From positions 310,001 to 374,000 of the forward strand of contig NZ_BAYA01000004.1 of the NCBI RefSeq assembly GCF_000685015.1: a stretch of 64,000 nt of DNA, given 5' to 3'. The stretch comes from Paraburkholderia bannensis NBRC 103871 (lineage in GTDB: Bacteria > Pseudomonadota > Gammaproteobacteria > Burkholderiales > Burkholderiaceae). The notes beneath the pieces were generated by a model that saw only the letters and a list, made by a program, of their open reading frames with translations, searched no databases and was not told the DNA's origin. The translations under genes were made by a program, and so were the position numbers. Positions 1-9,716 of the stretch are shown here, one piece after another; position 1 is the first letter of the stretch; each line of letters starts with the position of its first letter.

Positions 1-204
1 TTCGGCCCAGTCGGGAAACTCGCGCGCGATAGCGGCGCGAAAGCCCTCGCGGCACTCCAGTTCGACGCGATGACGCTGGCCGTAATCGAAGCCGAGCGTC
101 TCGACGGTGTCGTAGCGGTCGAGCGCCCACGCGAGGCAAGTCGCCGAGTCCTGGCCGCCGGAAAACAGCACGAGCGCGCCGTTCCTGGTTTCTGTTCGAG
201 TCAC
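1..204 (-). CDS. queC: 7-cyano-7-deazaguanine synthase QueC, N-terminal part (cut by window edge)
   Basis: QueC makes preQ0 from 7-carboxy-7-deazaguanine, ATP and ammonia in the cytoplasm, an early step to queuosine. The reverse strand reads from a GTG at 204 through [15 protein letters not shown], the PP-loop ATP-binding motif SGGxDS, then [13 protein letters not shown], both typical of the QueC N-terminus. About 68 codons are present; the rest lies to the left of the window. The GTG start is inferred from its closeness to the PP-loop; I see no strong ribosome binding site before it. Confidence 0.9.
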   Translation of the reverse strand, partial: MTRTETRNGALVLFSGGQDSATCLAWALDRYDTVETLGFDYGQRHRVELECREGFRAAIAREFPDWAE

Positions 205-414
205 CGTGAAACTCCGAGTTGAGAGGTTCCGCGCGGTCGCAAGCCTTCGAAACCCGCCGGGCGGACCGTCCGGGCTGTCGCCGGCCGGCCCAAGCAGTAT
301 AGGCCGCAGCCCTGTCGCCGATATCGGCGCCACTTTATACCGCTGATATCCGGATGCCTTGCATCGTCTCGACCCGGAGTCCCGCCGTCCCGCCAACACC
401 TCGAACCGCCAATG

Positions 415-449
415 AAAAAGCCCCAGGAATCTAACGATCTCCTGGGGCT
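415..449 (-). terminator. Rho-independent terminator of tRNA-Phe
   Basis: On the reverse strand a GCCCCAGGA / TCCTGGGGC stem is followed by a short T run. It lies 9 bp beyond the 3' end of the tRNA-Phe gene and so probably ends its transcript. Confidence 0.85.
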
Positions 450-457
450 CTGCATTC

Positions 458-533
458 TGGTGGCCTGGGTCGGAATCGAACCAACGACACGCGGATTTTC
501 AATCCGCTGCTCTACCAACTGAGCTACCGGGCC
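458..533 (-). tRNA. tRNA-Phe (GAA)
   Basis: A 76-nt cloverleaf on the reverse strand with encoded CCA. The anticodon stem GCGGA/TCCGC encloses a loop with GAA, so it reads Phe codons. The D arm (GCTC/GAGC) and T arm with TTCGATT loop are canonical. The acceptor arms GGCCCGG and CCAGGCC leave one C-A mismatch at the fifth pair. I judge it functional, because all other arms are perfect and a terminator follows. Confidence 0.95.
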
Positions 534-617
534 AACGAAGAAGGCAAAGTATATAAGCCTTTTCCGGTTTGTGCAAGCCCCTTCTCAAAACTTCCTGAAA
601 AAGGCCTGCCGAAAATC

Positions 618-1307
618 TCACTCGCCCTTGCTCTTGCCGAGATCGACGCCGAGCTGCTTGAGCTTGCGATACAGGTGCGTGCGCTCAAGGCCGGTTTTCT
701 CGGCCACGCGCGTCATGCTGCCGTTCTCGCGCGCGAGGTGGTACTCGAAGTAGGCGCGCTCGAAGGCATCGCGTGCATCGCGCAGCGGGATGTCGAACGA
801 AATCGACGCGGTCTGCGCCGCGCTCACGCCCGGCGAGCCGTCGCTGCCCAGCACCGGCAGCGCCGCCGCCGAAGCGACCACGGCCGGGCCGCCCGCGACC
901 GGCTTCGCTCCCGGCGCGCCCGCAGCAGGCGCTTGAGCCGCCGAACCGCGCGCAAGCCCCTGCTCGACCGCCTTGAGCAGCTTTTGCAGCGCGATCGGCT
1001 TTTCGAGGAAGTTGAGCGCGCCGATCTTGGTCGCCTCAACCGCCGTGTCGATGGTCGCATGCCCCGACATCATGATGACGGGCATCGATAGCTGGCCTTG
1101 CGCTGCCCACTCCTTGAGGAGCGTGACGCCATCGGTGTCCGGCATCCAGATATCGAGCAGCACCAGGTCCGGCACCTGACGCTGACGGAATTCACGCGCC
1201 TGCTGCGCGTCCTCCGCGAGCTCCACGACGTGTCCTTCGTCGCTGAGGATCTCCGAGAGCAATTCCCGGATGCCCATTTCATCGTCTACCACCAGGATGG
1301 TTGCCAT
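618..1307 (-). CDS. NtrX-like two-component response regulator (receiver plus Fis-type HTH)
   Basis: Cytoplasmic response regulator of 229 aa. Residues 1-120 form a receiver domain with the acidic pair DDE near residue 8, the phospho-acceptor Asp in LVLLDIWMPD and Lys in FLEKP. An Ala/Gly/Pro-rich linker (about 125-170) leads to a C-terminal Fis-type helix-turn-helix (SMTRVAEKTGLERTHLYRKL). The AAA+ sigma54 domain of true NtrX is absent, a shortened form I know from Burkholderia. The start abuts the stop of the kinase gene upstream, so the two are co-transcribed and presumably form a cognate pair. Confidence 0.88.
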   Translation of the reverse strand: MATILVVDDEMGIRELLSEILSDEGHVVELAEDAQQAREFRQRQVPDLVLLDIWMPDTDGVTLLKEWAAQGQLSMPVIMMSGHATIDTAVEATKIGALNFLEKPIALQKLLKAVEQGLARGSAAQAPAAGAPGAKPVAGGPAVVASAAALPVLGSDGSPGVSAAQTASISFDIPLRDARDAFERAYFEYHLARENGSMTRVAEKTGLERTHLYRKLKQLGVDLGKSKGE

Positions 1308-3746
1308 TTACGCTGCCCTTGTCTGCACTGTTGCTTTTGTTCCTGTCTCCGCAGCCGCACGCGCCCGGCCCTCGCCCGCGGCATGCGCGGCGGTGTCCGG
1401 GGTGGCGTCGTCGGCCAGCTGGAGAAAGAGAATCGAGATCTGCGCGCCTTCTATCACATCGCCCGCTTTCATGCGATTGCGAATGTCGATGCGCGCGCCG
1501 TGCTCGTCGACGATCTTCTTGACCATCGCAAGCCCGAGTCCTGTTCCTTTGGCCTTGGTCGTCACGTAGGGTTCAAACGCGCGCGTGAGGATGCGCGCGG
1601 GGAACCCCGGCCCGTTGTCCGACACCGTGAGACGCACCGCGACGCGCGTGTGGCCGTCCGCATCCGGATCGCCGTATTCTACGGCCCGCGTCTCCAGCGT
1701 CACACGAGGCGTGGCGGTATCGGCCACCGCGTCCTGCGCGTTCTGCAGCAGGTTGTGGATCACCTGGCGCAGTTGCGTGGCGTCGCCCCGTATCACAGGC
1801 AGGTTCGAGAGCTCGACCTTGATCGTGCTCTTGTGTTCTTCCGCGCCGTAGAGCGTGAGGACTTCGCTCACGAGGTCGTTCAGCTGCAGGCTCGCGAGCA
1901 CCGCCGGCGGCGTGCGCGCGTAGTCGCGGAAGTTGTCGACCATCTGCTTCATCGCCGCGACCTGATTGACGATGGTGGTCGCGCCGCGCTTGAGCACTTC
2001 GGCGTCGGCAGGCGCGAGCTTGTCCGTGAGCTTCATCTGCAGGCGCTCGGCCGACAGCTGGATCGGCGTGAGCGGGTTCTTGATCTCGTGCGCGAGGCGC
2101 CGCGCGACTTCGCCCCACGCAACCGAGCGCTGCGCCGAAATCACGTCCGAGATATCGTCGAACACCACCACGTAGCCCGAGGTCTGCATGTCGCCTGCGT
2201 CGCGACCCGTGTCGGACATGAGACGCGCGCCGCGCACGAGCAGCGTGAGCGGATCGGTTTCGCCCGCAACGGGCACCGAGAACTGCTGCTGCCAGTGGCC
2301 GCGATCGACGTCGTGGCCTTCGCCGTGACTGCGCGACGCTTCCTGATCGGCGAATGCCTTGCGCACCATCGCCGCGAAGTCGCCCAGCGCCGCCACGTGA
2401 TCGATCGGCAAGCCAAGCTGCGTTTCGAACGGATGACGGAAGATGCGTTCCGCGCCAGGGTTTGCCGTGGTCAGGCGGAACTGCCGGTCGAACACGAACA
2501 CGCCCGCCGTGAGATTCGCGAGGATGCTCTCCAGGTACGCCTTCGAATGTTCGAGCGCGACGCGGTTCTTCTCCACCGCGAGCCGTGCTTCGGAAAGCTG
2601 GCGCGTCATCGCGTTGAAGGACTGCGTGAGGAAGCCCAGTTCGTCGCGCGATTTGATTTCGCGTTTGGGCGTGTAGTCGCCCTCGGCCACTTCCTTGGTG
2701 CCCTGCGCGAGCAGGAACAGCGGCCGCGCAAGCTGGTTGCCGAGCGCGAGCGCCAGCATCATCGCCACGAAGGTCGCGAGGAACAGCGCGAGCGTAAGCG
2801 TGCCGATGTACATCTTGCGCAAGCCGGTGCGGCCCAGCGCCTTCTCCTGGTACTCGCGATAGGCGCGCTGCACGGCGTCCGCATTGCGCGCGAGCGCGGC
2901 GGGCACGGGCTGCTCCAGTTGCAGGAAGCGCTCGGCGGGTTGCAGGTCGGTGGTGTTGCCGTCGGGAATGCGCGTCACCACGCGCAGCCGCAACGCGCCC
3001 TTCGGGCCATGCAGGCGCGGATCGCCGTCGACTTCGCCTTCGATCGCCGCGTAGCCGCGTCCGCGCGCCTGGTCGATCATCAGCGCAGTGGGCAGGTCGG
3101 CGGGCATGAGCGAGGAGAAGTTGCTCGATGCCTGCGCCACCACGTGCATGTCCGGCGCCGCGCCCGACATGCTGCGCACCGGCTCGACGATGGTCGCGTC
3201 CTGCACGCCGAACTGGTCGCGTGCGCGCAGGAGCGTGAGCGTCGTGCCCGCGGAATCGCCGCTGGCGATCTGCTCGGCCATCAGGCGGCCCTTGGTTTGC
3301 AGATCCGACAGCGAGGCGTCGAGCATGCCGCGTCCGAGATTCAGGCCGGCGGTGAGCGCGGTTTCCACGTTCACGTCGAACCACGACTCGATCGAGCGGG
3401 AGACGAACTGATACGAGACGATGTAGATGATGCCGCCCGGCACCACGCCCACGAGCGCGAAGAAGAACGCGAGCTTGGCGAGCAGTCGTGTGCCGAACTT
3501 GCCGCGCCGCAAGCGCACCGCGATCACGATGACGAGCGCCGTCACCACCGACAGGAAGATGATCGCGACGCCGATGTTGGCCGCGTAAAGCCAGCCGTAG
3601 TAGCGGTCGAAGAATTCGGTGTTGGCGCTCGCGGCAGCGAGCAGCACGAGCAGCAGCGTCGCGGTGAGCGCGACGGTCGACACCAGCAGCCTGACGACGA
3701 AGCTGCTGAAGCTGCCTCCGGTGGCGCGGCGCACTTTATTTAGCAC
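1308..3746 (-). CDS. NtrY-like membrane sensor histidine kinase
   Basis: An 812-aa inner-membrane kinase partnered with the receiver protein that follows. The N-terminus has several transmembrane segments (about residues 15-45, 50-80, 90-120) and a fourth after a roughly 200-residue extracytoplasmic region. Then come a HAMP domain, a PAS region (residues about 410-520), the phospho-acceptor H box AHEIKNPLTPIQLSAERL, and the ATPase with N box (HNLLQNAQDA) and G boxes (DNGPGF, GTGLGLAMVKKI). This is the NtrY architecture. The gene overlaps the upstream DUF4390 gene by 11 bp. The signal sensed is not evident. Confidence 0.9.
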   Translation of the reverse strand: MLNKVRRATGGSFSSFVVRLLVSTVALTATLLLVLLAAASANTEFFDRYYGWLYAANIGVAIIFLSVVTALVIVIAVRLRRGKFGTRLLAKLAFFFALVGVVPGGIIYIVSYQFVSRSIESWFDVNVETALTAGLNLGRGMLDASLSDLQTKGRLMAEQIASGDSAGTTLTLLRARDQFGVQDATIVEPVRSMSGAAPDMHVVAQASSNFSSLMPADLPTALMIDQARGRGYAAIEGEVDGDPRLHGPKGALRLRVVTRIPDGNTTDLQPAERFLQLEQPVPAALARNADAVQRAYREYQEKALGRTGLRKMYIGTLTLALFLATFVAMMLALALGNQLARPLFLLAQGTKEVAEGDYTPKREIKSRDELGFLTQSFNAMTRQLSEARLAVEKNRVALEHSKAYLESILANLTAGVFVFDRQFRLTTANPGAERIFRHPFETQLGLPIDHVAALGDFAAMVRKAFADQEASRSHGEGHDVDRGHWQQQFSVPVAGETDPLTLLVRGARLMSDTGRDAGDMQTSGYVVVFDDISDVISAQRSVAWGEVARRLAHEIKNPLTPIQLSAERLQMKLTDKLAPADAEVLKRGATTIVNQVAAMKQMVDNFRDYARTPPAVLASLQLNDLVSEVLTLYGAEEHKSTIKVELSNLPVIRGDATQLRQVIHNLLQNAQDAVADTATPRVTLETRAVEYGDPDADGHTRVAVRLTVSDNGPGFPARILTRAFEPYVTTKAKGTGLGLAMVKKIVDEHGARIDIRNRMKAGDVIEGAQISILFLQLADDATPDTAAHAAGEGRARAAAETGTKATVQTRAA

Positions 3747-4326
3747 GATCGGTCACCGTGAAGCTAAAGCGCTTCCAGTCGGAAGCAAGATTCCAGTCGC
3801 GGTTGTTGACCGCATCGATCTGGAAGGGCTTGGGCATGAGCGCGACGTCGAGCTGCATGCGCACCGACGCCGTATAGGTTTCGCCGGTATGCACCTGGTT
3901 GCGCTCGATCACGTGCCACGAAGTCACGTGCTTGATGACCGCGAGCGCATCCGAAAGCGTCGAAAAGCCGAGTTGCAGCCCGCCAGTCGACACGCGGTAC
4001 TCGCGCGTGAGCGGCTGGAACGAGAGGCGAATGCTTTGCGAGACGCTCACGGGCTGTTCGTCGAACCAGTACCAGCGCGGGCGCGTGAGTTCGAAGTCGG
4101 TGGTGAAGTAGAGCGGAATGCCCTTGTTGACCGCGTCTTCCAGGCTGCTGTTGAGCTCGAAATCGAAGCGGGCGTCGAGGCTCCAGCCGGTGCCGTCGGC
4201 CTGCAACGACGCGCGCTGCACCGAGATCGAATCGGCGCGCGCGGGCGCGGCGGCGAAAAAGCCGAAGGCCAGCGCAAGCCAGATCAGAGCCGCGAAGCGC
4301 AGCGGGAAGAAGCGTTTGATGGTCAC
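3736..4326 (-). CDS. DUF4390 family exported protein
   Basis: A 196-aa protein with an N-terminal signal sequence (about residues 1-32, hydrophobic LIWLALAFGFFAAAPARA), so it is probably periplasmic. The rest is beta-rich (FDFELNSSLEDAV, YFTTDFELTRPRWYW). I recognise it as DUF4390, a family usually sandwiched between rsmB and ntrY in beta-proteobacteria, exactly as here. Start and stop codons overlap with the neighbours on both sides. No biochemical role is known to me; the context suggests a link to the NtrYX envelope sensor. Confidence 0.82.
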   Translation of the reverse strand: MTIKRFFPLRFAALIWLALAFGFFAAAPARADSISVQRASLQADGTGWSLDARFDFELNSSLEDAVNKGIPLYFTTDFELTRPRWYWFDEQPVSVSQSIRLSFQPLTREYRVSTGGLQLGFSTLSDALAVIKHVTSWHVIERNQVHTGETYTASVRMQLDVALMPKPFQIDAVNNRDWNLASDWKRFSFTVTDRAK

Positions 4327-5813
4327 CGTTTCTGAAAGCGCGCGTAGAAGAAGCCGTCGTGATCTGCGGTGCGATCGGGAACGGGGCAGGCGTTCGCGCC
4401 AGCGGCGGTATCGGGTTCGACAGCCGCTTCGGCCTCACGCCCGGCAGGCAGCAGTTGCCCCGGAGCGTCCAATCGTACCGCATCCTCATGGGTGCTTTCA
4501 AACCAGCGCGCCTGGTCTTCACCTTCCGCGGGGAAGATCGAGCAGGTCACGTAGAGCAGTTCGCCGCCCGGCTTGAGCAGGCCCCACAGCGCATCGACGA
4601 TGCGACGCTGTTCCTGCGCGAGCGCCGCGATGTCGCTCGCACGGCGCAGCCAGCGGATATCGGGATGACGGCGCACGATGCCCGACGCGGAGCACGGCAC
4701 GTCCGCGAGAATGCGATCGAAAAGCTTGCCGTCGAACCATGCGTCGGGCACGCCTGCATCGCCGATCACGACGCGGGCTTTGGCATTGTCTTCATCGCCC
4801 TGCGCGAAACCCAGACGCGCAAGGTTCTCGCCGATGCGCGTCGCGCGCGCGGCGTCGCTCTCCAGTGCGATCAGGTCGATGTCGGCGAGTTCGAGCAGAT
4901 GGCCGCTCTTGCCGCCAGGCGCGGCGCACGCATCGAGCACGCGCATGCCGTCGCGCACGTCGAGCGCCGGCGCGGCCAGTTGCGCGCCCGCGTCCTGCAC
5001 CGACACATCGCCCGCCATGAAGCCCGGAATGCGATCGACCGGCAGCGGCGAGGCGAGACGCACGGCGTATTCGCCGATCTGCGTCGCCGCGATGTTTTCA
5101 TCGGCGAGACGCTTGAGGTAATCGGCGGCGTTGCTGCGGCGCGCGTTCACGCGCAGCGTGAGCGGCCCATGCGTGTTGCCCGCGGCAAGGATCGCCTGCC
5201 ACTGATCGGGCCAAGCGCGGCGGGTCGCGTCGATCCACCAGTGCGGATAGTTCCAGCGCGCGACCTCGTCGGTCTGGGCGGCGGCAAGCGCACTCTCGCG
5301 CTCGCGCAGGAAGCCGCGCAAGACGGCGTTCACGAGCCCCTTCGCGAAGGCGGATTCACGGCGCGCGCCAATCGCGCTCACGGCCTGATCGACCACGGTG
5401 AAAGGCGTGTAGGCGGCGTGCGCTTCGTCGTCGACGAGCAGCGCCAGCGCGCACGCCAGCAGGTTCAGCACCTGCGCCGGCGGCGCCTTGCTCACGCGCT
5501 GCTTGATCAGGTAGTCCACGATCCCCAGGCGCCGCATCGTGCGATAGGCGATGTCCTGCACCGCGCCGCGCGCCATTGGCGCGAATTCGGCGGGCAGCGC
5601 GGCAAAGGCGCTCGAAAGCGCAGCGGGCAGCGCCGCGCCTTCGCGCACCGCGCCGACGATGTGTGCAGCCTGATCGAGCGCGAAGCCGAGCGAGTCGGGG
5701 GCCAGATGCACGGCGTTTGCGGCCGCCTTCGAAGCACCCGGCTTGCCTTGGCGCGAGCCGGAGGGTTTAGCGCGGGCTGGGCCGGACGGGCGGCGGGAGG
5801 AACTGGATGTCAT
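4323..5813 (-). CDS. rsmB: 16S rRNA (cytosine-967-C5)-methyltransferase RsmB
   Basis: Methylates C967 of 16S rRNA using S-adenosylmethionine. An N-terminal NusB-like RNA-binding domain (about residues 40-190) precedes a Rossmann methyltransferase domain with SAM motif I (VLDACAAPGGKSGHLLE), motif IV DVPCSASG and motif VI YVTCSIFP with the catalytic Cys. I chose the ATG at 5813 (MTSSSSRRPSG, 496 aa), because the 26 codons upstream look non-coding. The last codons overlap the DUF4390 start by 4 bp, so the operon runs rsmB-DUF4390-ntrY-ntrX. Confidence 0.93.
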   Translation of the reverse strand: MTSSSSRRPSGPARAKPSGSRQGKPGASKAAANAVHLAPDSLGFALDQAAHIVGAVREGAALPAALSSAFAALPAEFAPMARGAVQDIAYRTMRRLGIVDYLIKQRVSKAPPAQVLNLLACALALLVDDEAHAAYTPFTVVDQAVSAIGARRESAFAKGLVNAVLRGFLRERESALAAAQTDEVARWNYPHWWIDATRRAWPDQWQAILAAGNTHGPLTLRVNARRSNAADYLKRLADENIAATQIGEYAVRLASPLPVDRIPGFMAGDVSVQDAGAQLAAPALDVRDGMRVLDACAAPGGKSGHLLELADIDLIALESDAARATRIGENLARLGFAQGDEDNAKARVVIGDAGVPDAWFDGKLFDRILADVPCSASGIVRRHPDIRWLRRASDIAALAQEQRRIVDALWGLLKPGGELLYVTCSIFPAEGEDQARWFESTHEDAVRLDAPGQLLPAGREAEAAVEPDTAAGANACPVPDRTADHDGFFYARFQKR

Positions 5814-5947
5814 GGAGAAACCGGAAGCAGGCCGCACCGGGGCGCGGCGAATAGTGCACAAGCGAGCCATTGTAGCGTGGCGCGGGCGCAACGCTCAGGG
5901 GCCGGACACAGGCAAACCCACAGGCAAACCGTTTCAGCGCAAGCAAT

Positions 5948-5990
5948 GAAAAAGGGCAGACCGTGGTCTGCCCTTGGTCTGCCCTTTTTG
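5948..5990 (-). terminator. Terminator after htpX
   Basis: An inverted repeat AAAAAGGGCAGACC / GGTCTGCCCTTTTT lies between the htpX stop and the rsmB start. The motif GGTCTGCCC occurs twice in tandem, giving two alternative 3' arms. It separates the def-to-htpX cluster from the rsmB operon. Confidence 0.85.
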
Positions 5991-6010
5991 AGCGCGGCGT
6001 TGCGCACGCC

Positions 6011-6868
6011 TTAGTCGAAACGTCCGGTGCGCGCCATTTCCATCAGCCGCGCGATGCGCTCCTCGGTGGCCGGGTGCGTCGAGAACAGGTTCGCGATCGC
6101 GCCACCCGCGAGCGGATTCATGATCATCATTTGCGCGGTGGCCGGGTGCTGCTCGGCGGCCGGGAACGGAATGCCCTGCGCATAGCGATGAATCTTGTCG
6201 AGCGCCGATGCCAGCGCCTGCGGGTCGCCCGAAATCTGCGCACCGCCGCGATCGGCTTCAAATTCGCGCGCACGCGAAATCGCCATCTGGATCAGCGCGC
6301 CCGCGATCGGCGCGAGCAGCGCCACGGCGATGCCCGCAATCGGATTTGCGGGACGACCGTTCTCGTCGCGGCCGCCGAAGAACATCGCAAAGTTCGCGAT
6401 CGCCGAAATCGCGCCGGCCATCGTCGCCGAGATCGTCGAGATCAGGATGTCGCGGTGCTTCACGTGGGCCAGTTCGTGCGCCATCACGCCGCGCATTTCG
6501 CGCTCGGAGAGCACGCGCAGGATGCCGGTCGTCGCAGCGACGGCCGCGTGTTCGGGATTGCGGCCCGTGGCGAACGCGTTGGGCGCATCTTCGTTGATCA
6601 GGTAGACGCGCGGCATCGGAATGTTCGCGCGCGTGGCCAGTTCCCGAACCATGCGGTAGAACTGCGGCGCCGTGGTCTCGTCGACTTCCTGCGCGTTGTA
6701 CATGCGCAGAACCATCTTGTCCGAGAACCAGTACGAAAAGAAGTTCATGCCAAGCGCGATCAACAGCGCCAGCATCATGCCGCTGCGCCCGCCGACCATG
6801 CCGCCAATGACGATGAAAAGGGCCGTAATCGCGGCCATCAACATCGCGGTTTTGACCCAGTTGAACAT
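6011..6868 (-). CDS. htpX: Membrane zinc metalloprotease HtpX
   Basis: HtpX degrades misfolded inner-membrane proteins together with FtsH. From the ATG at 6868 ([10 protein letters not shown]) it is 285 aa, the usual family length. It has two N-terminal transmembrane helices, the zinc motif HELAH, a further hydrophobic pair ([34 protein letters not shown]), then [13 protein letters not shown], where EFEAD gives the third zinc ligand. The in-frame ATG seven codons upstream looks less likely. The gene ends 20 bp before a strong terminator. Confidence 0.93.
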   Translation of the reverse strand: MFNWVKTAMLMAAITALFIVIGGMVGGRSGMMLALLIALGMNFFSYWFSDKMVLRMYNAQEVDETTAPQFYRMVRELATRANIPMPRVYLINEDAPNAFATGRNPEHAAVAATTGILRVLSEREMRGVMAHELAHVKHRDILISTISATMAGAISAIANFAMFFGGRDENGRPANPIAGIAVALLAPIAGALIQMAISRAREFEADRGGAQISGDPQALASALDKIHRYAQGIPFPAAEQHPATAQMMIMNPLAGGAIANLFSTHPATEERIARLMEMARTGRFD

Positions 6869-7019
6869 GTTCTGTGCTCCTTCACCCATCAGATATCGAA
6901 TCAGTCATCGAAACGCCCGCTGTCGCAACCGCTGTCACAAGCTCGTGACACCTACGACAGTCGCAGCGAGCGCATTGTAAGCGATTTGTTAGATATGGAC
7001 GGATCGGAAAAATTCAATC

Positions 7020-7667
7020 TCAGCGCGTGCTGGTCGCGAGTTTCACGCCCAGCCCCACGAACGCCGAACCGACCGTGCGGTCGAGCCACTTCCTGATGCC
7101 CGGCTTGCCTGAAAAGCGCTGCGTGACGCTGCCCGCGATCCACGCGACAAAGCTGTTCCAGACGGTGCTCATCAGCACGAATACGCTGCCGAGCGCGAGG
7201 AACGCCAGAATCTTGTGCGGGCTCGTGACGGCCACGAACTGCGGGAAGAACGACACGAAGAACAATACGACCTTGGGGTTCAGCACGTTAGTCCAGAAGC
7301 CCGAGAGGAACAACTGGCGCAGCGGGCGCGGCTGGGCGCCGGTTGCGGCGTTCGTCGGTGCCGCGGGTGTGGCGTCGGTCTGCTTCGTGAGGATCAGCCG
7401 CACGCCCAGATAGCAGAGGTAGCACGCGCCCACCAGCTTGATGACGGTAAACGCGGTAGCCGAAGCCGCCAGCAGCGCGGTCAGCCCGAAGGCGCAGGCG
7501 AGCGCATGCACGCAACAACCCGCCGAGATGCCCAGCGCCGATACGAGACCGGCGCTGCGCCCTTGCGCAACGCTGCGGCCCACGATGTAGGCCGTATCCG
7601 GGCCCGGCGTGACGTTCAGGAGGAGGACGGCGACCAGAAAGAAGCCGAAGTGGGTGATGCCGAGCAT
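7020..7667 (-). CDS. LysE/RhtB-type amino-acid exporter
   Basis: A 215-aa inner-membrane protein with about six hydrophobic segments and the family signature NVTPGPDTAYIVGRS near residue 20. TM1 (FFLVAVLLLNVTPGP), a second segment GISAGCCVHALACAFGL and the C-terminal pair fit RhtB/LeuE-type exporters. The substrate cannot be read from sequence. It sits between fmt and htpX on the same strand with gaps of about 140-150 bp and may share their transcript. Confidence 0.88.
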   Translation of the reverse strand: MLGITHFGFFLVAVLLLNVTPGPDTAYIVGRSVAQGRSAGLVSALGISAGCCVHALACAFGLTALLAASATAFTVIKLVGACYLCYLGVRLILTKQTDATPAAPTNAATGAQPRPLRQLFLSGFWTNVLNPKVVLFFVSFFPQFVAVTSPHKILAFLALGSVFVLMSTVWNSFVAWIAGSVTQRFSGKPGIRKWLDRTVGSAFVGLGVKLATSTR

Positions 7668-7808
7668 GACGTTCTCTGACTAAGCGACTGAAAAAACGGC
7701 TGAAAAAACGCGGCCGCCAAGGGCGGCGACGCATTGACCGATTTTAACGCGCGCCGCTTGACGCGCGTTGCCGCCCTCTTCGCTTTGCCGGAGCGTCTGG
7801 CGCGGCGC

Positions 7809-8807
7809 TTAAGCCGCCGGGGAATCGTTGAGCGCGAAGCGCTGACCGGCCGTCAGCGCCATACCTGCCAGGAACTCGCGCGCGGGCAGGCGCTTGCCGC
7901 CCGGCTTTTGCAGTTGCGTGAAGCGCAGCGCACCCTCGCCGCACGCCACCACCACACCGGCGGGCGACACGTCGAGGATCTGGCCAGGTTGCGCACCGGC
8001 CGGCACCGTCACGTCCTGCGCGACTTCGGCGGCCCACAGCTTGATGAGCGCGCCGTCCAGCGTGGCCGCGCCGCCCGGGAACGGGTCGAACGCACGCACC
8101 TGGCGTGCGAGCGCTTCGGCAGGGCGGCGGAAGTCGAGCGCGGCTTCCTGCTTGCCGATCTTTTCCGCGTAGGTCACCCCGTCGGTGGGCTGCGGCGTGA
8201 TCGGCAACTGCCCCGTGCGCTCAAGCTGCGTCAGCCAGTCCACCACCAGCTGCGCGCCCAGCGTCGCAAGGCGGTCGTGCAGCGTAGCGGTCGTGTCCGT
8301 CGGCGCGATGGGCGTGCGCACTTCCGAGATCATCGGGCCAGTGTCGAGGCCCGCGTCCATCTGCATCAGCGTGATGCCGGTTTCGGCGTCCCCGGCTTCG
8401 ATCGCGCGGTGGATCGGCGCGGCGCCGCGCCAGCGCGGCAGGATCGACGCGTGGATGTTGATGCAGCCCGACGGCGGAATATCGAGCACTTCCTGCGGCA
8501 GGATCAGCCCGTAAGCGGCGACCACCATGACGTCGTGCGGCGTGGCGTTGAGCAGGTCGAGCGCGGCCGTTGCTTCTTCCGGATATTTGCCCGCGCGGCG
8601 CAGCGAGGTCGGCTGCGCGACGGGAATGCCGTGCTCTTCGGCGTAGCGCTTGACGGGGCTCGCCTGCAGTTTCATCCCGCGTCCGGCAGGACGATCGGGC
8701 TGGGTCAGCACGAGCGGCACGGGAAAGCCCGCCTCGTGGATCGCGGCAAGCGCGGCGGCGGCGAATTCCGGCGTACCGGCAAAAATCACGCGAAGAGAAT
8801 GGCTCAT
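7809..8807 (-). CDS. fmt: Methionyl-tRNA formyltransferase
   Basis: Transfers formyl from 10-formyl-tetrahydrofolate to initiator Met-tRNA. From the ATG at 8807 ([17 protein letters not shown]) it has 332 aa. The N-terminal formyltransferase fold shows the AGTPEFAA nucleotide-binding start, catalytic region [21 protein letters not shown] and [17 protein letters not shown]. The C-terminal OB-like domain follows from about residue 210. The longer in-frame start upstream adds 59 codons of non-family sequence and was rejected. It lies 41 bp after def, the usual def-fmt operon. Confidence 0.95.
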   Translation of the reverse strand: MSHSLRVIFAGTPEFAAAALAAIHEAGFPVPLVLTQPDRPAGRGMKLQASPVKRYAEEHGIPVAQPTSLRRAGKYPEEATAALDLLNATPHDVMVVAAYGLILPQEVLDIPPSGCINIHASILPRWRGAAPIHRAIEAGDAETGITLMQMDAGLDTGPMISEVRTPIAPTDTTATLHDRLATLGAQLVVDWLTQLERTGQLPITPQPTDGVTYAEKIGKQEAALDFRRPAEALARQVRAFDPFPGGAATLDGALIKLWAAEVAQDVTVPAGAQPGQILDVSPAGVVVACGEGALRFTQLQKPGGKRLPAREFLAGMALTAGQRFALNDSPAA

Positions 8808-8848
8808 GGGCAGATCGGCAAGTCGAACAAGGTCAAGACGTGGCGCGC

Positions 8849-9352
8849 TTACATCGCGCGTTCGAGCTTCTTCATCTTGCTCTTGATGCGCGTCTGCTTC
8901 AGCGACGACAGATATTCGACGAACACCTTGCCCATCAGGTGATCCATTTCGTGCTGGATGCACACGGCAAGCAGGCCTTCGCAATCGACTTCGTAGCTCT
9001 CGCCCTTCTCGTTGAGGGCGCGCACGCGTACTTTTTCCGCGCGCTCGACTTCGTCGTAGATGCCCGGTACGGAGAGGCAGCCCTCTTCGTGGATTTCCCG
9101 TTCCTTGCTTGACCAGACGATTTCCGGGTTGATGAAGACCTGGAGTTCGTCGTGCGTGTCGGACACGTCGATCACGACGACGCGCTCGTGCACGTCGACC
9201 TGGGTGGCCGCGAGGCCCACGCCGGGCGCCGCGTACATGGTTTCAGCCATGTCGGCGACGAGCTTGCGGATACGGTCGTTGACGACCTCGACCGGCGCGG
9301 CGACCTTGTGCAGACGCTTGTCCGGGTAATGAAGAATGTTCAGTAGAGCCAT
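8849..9352 (-). CDS. def: Peptide deformylase
   Basis: Removes the formyl group from nascent proteins at the ribosome exit. The 167-aa protein has all three family motifs: GVGLAATQ (about 45-52), EGCLSVP (about 90-96) with the Cys metal ligand, and QHEMDHL (about 132-138) with the two His ligands and catalytic Glu. It is the first gene of the def-fmt pair and faces away from dprA across a shared intergenic region. Confidence 0.96.
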   Translation of the reverse strand: MALLNILHYPDKRLHKVAAPVEVVNDRIRKLVADMAETMYAAPGVGLAATQVDVHERVVVIDVSDTHDELQVFINPEIVWSSKEREIHEEGCLSVPGIYDEVERAEKVRVRALNEKGESYEVDCEGLLAVCIQHEMDHLMGKVFVEYLSSLKQTRIKSKMKKLERAM

Positions 9353-9716
9353 GGTTCGACAGGTTTCTCGTTGGGCGCCGCGGGGCGGGCGCGCTGGCTT
9401 GTGCGCTTGTCACTCAAGTCACTCAAGCGCGCGTTGGCCGTTCGGCCAGCTGGTGAGCCCCATGCGGAAAACAGAAGATATGCGGACGATATACGGACAA
9501 ATCGACCGGAATCAACGCACCGCCGGCCACCTTGCGCGCACCTTGCACACACAATTGGCCACAGCGGCAAAGCGGCGCCCGACGGGAGCACGGGGCCGTC
9601 CGGCGCCATGCCGGCAGCCCGCCGTGACGATGCGTCACAGCGCCGCAAATGTATTTCGGATAGTGAAAATTTTAACACGACGGGCCAGGCTTCGCCCGCT
9701 GACCAGAGTTGCGCCC
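9353..9716. other. Divergent intergenic region between def and dprA
   Basis: About 360 bp without a convincing gene. It must hold the leftward promoter for def-fmt and the rightward one for dprA. A short tandem GTCACTCAA lies at about 9409-9426. A reading frame open upstream of dprA has no homology that I recognise. Confidence 0.5.

Noticed and set aside
1098..3743. A long open frame of almost 900 codons opposite ntrY
   Set aside because: It is antisense to a gene with clear kinase motifs and is rich in Arg, His and Ala, the usual artefact of high third-position GC. Similar frames oppose topB and the aldehyde dehydrogenase.
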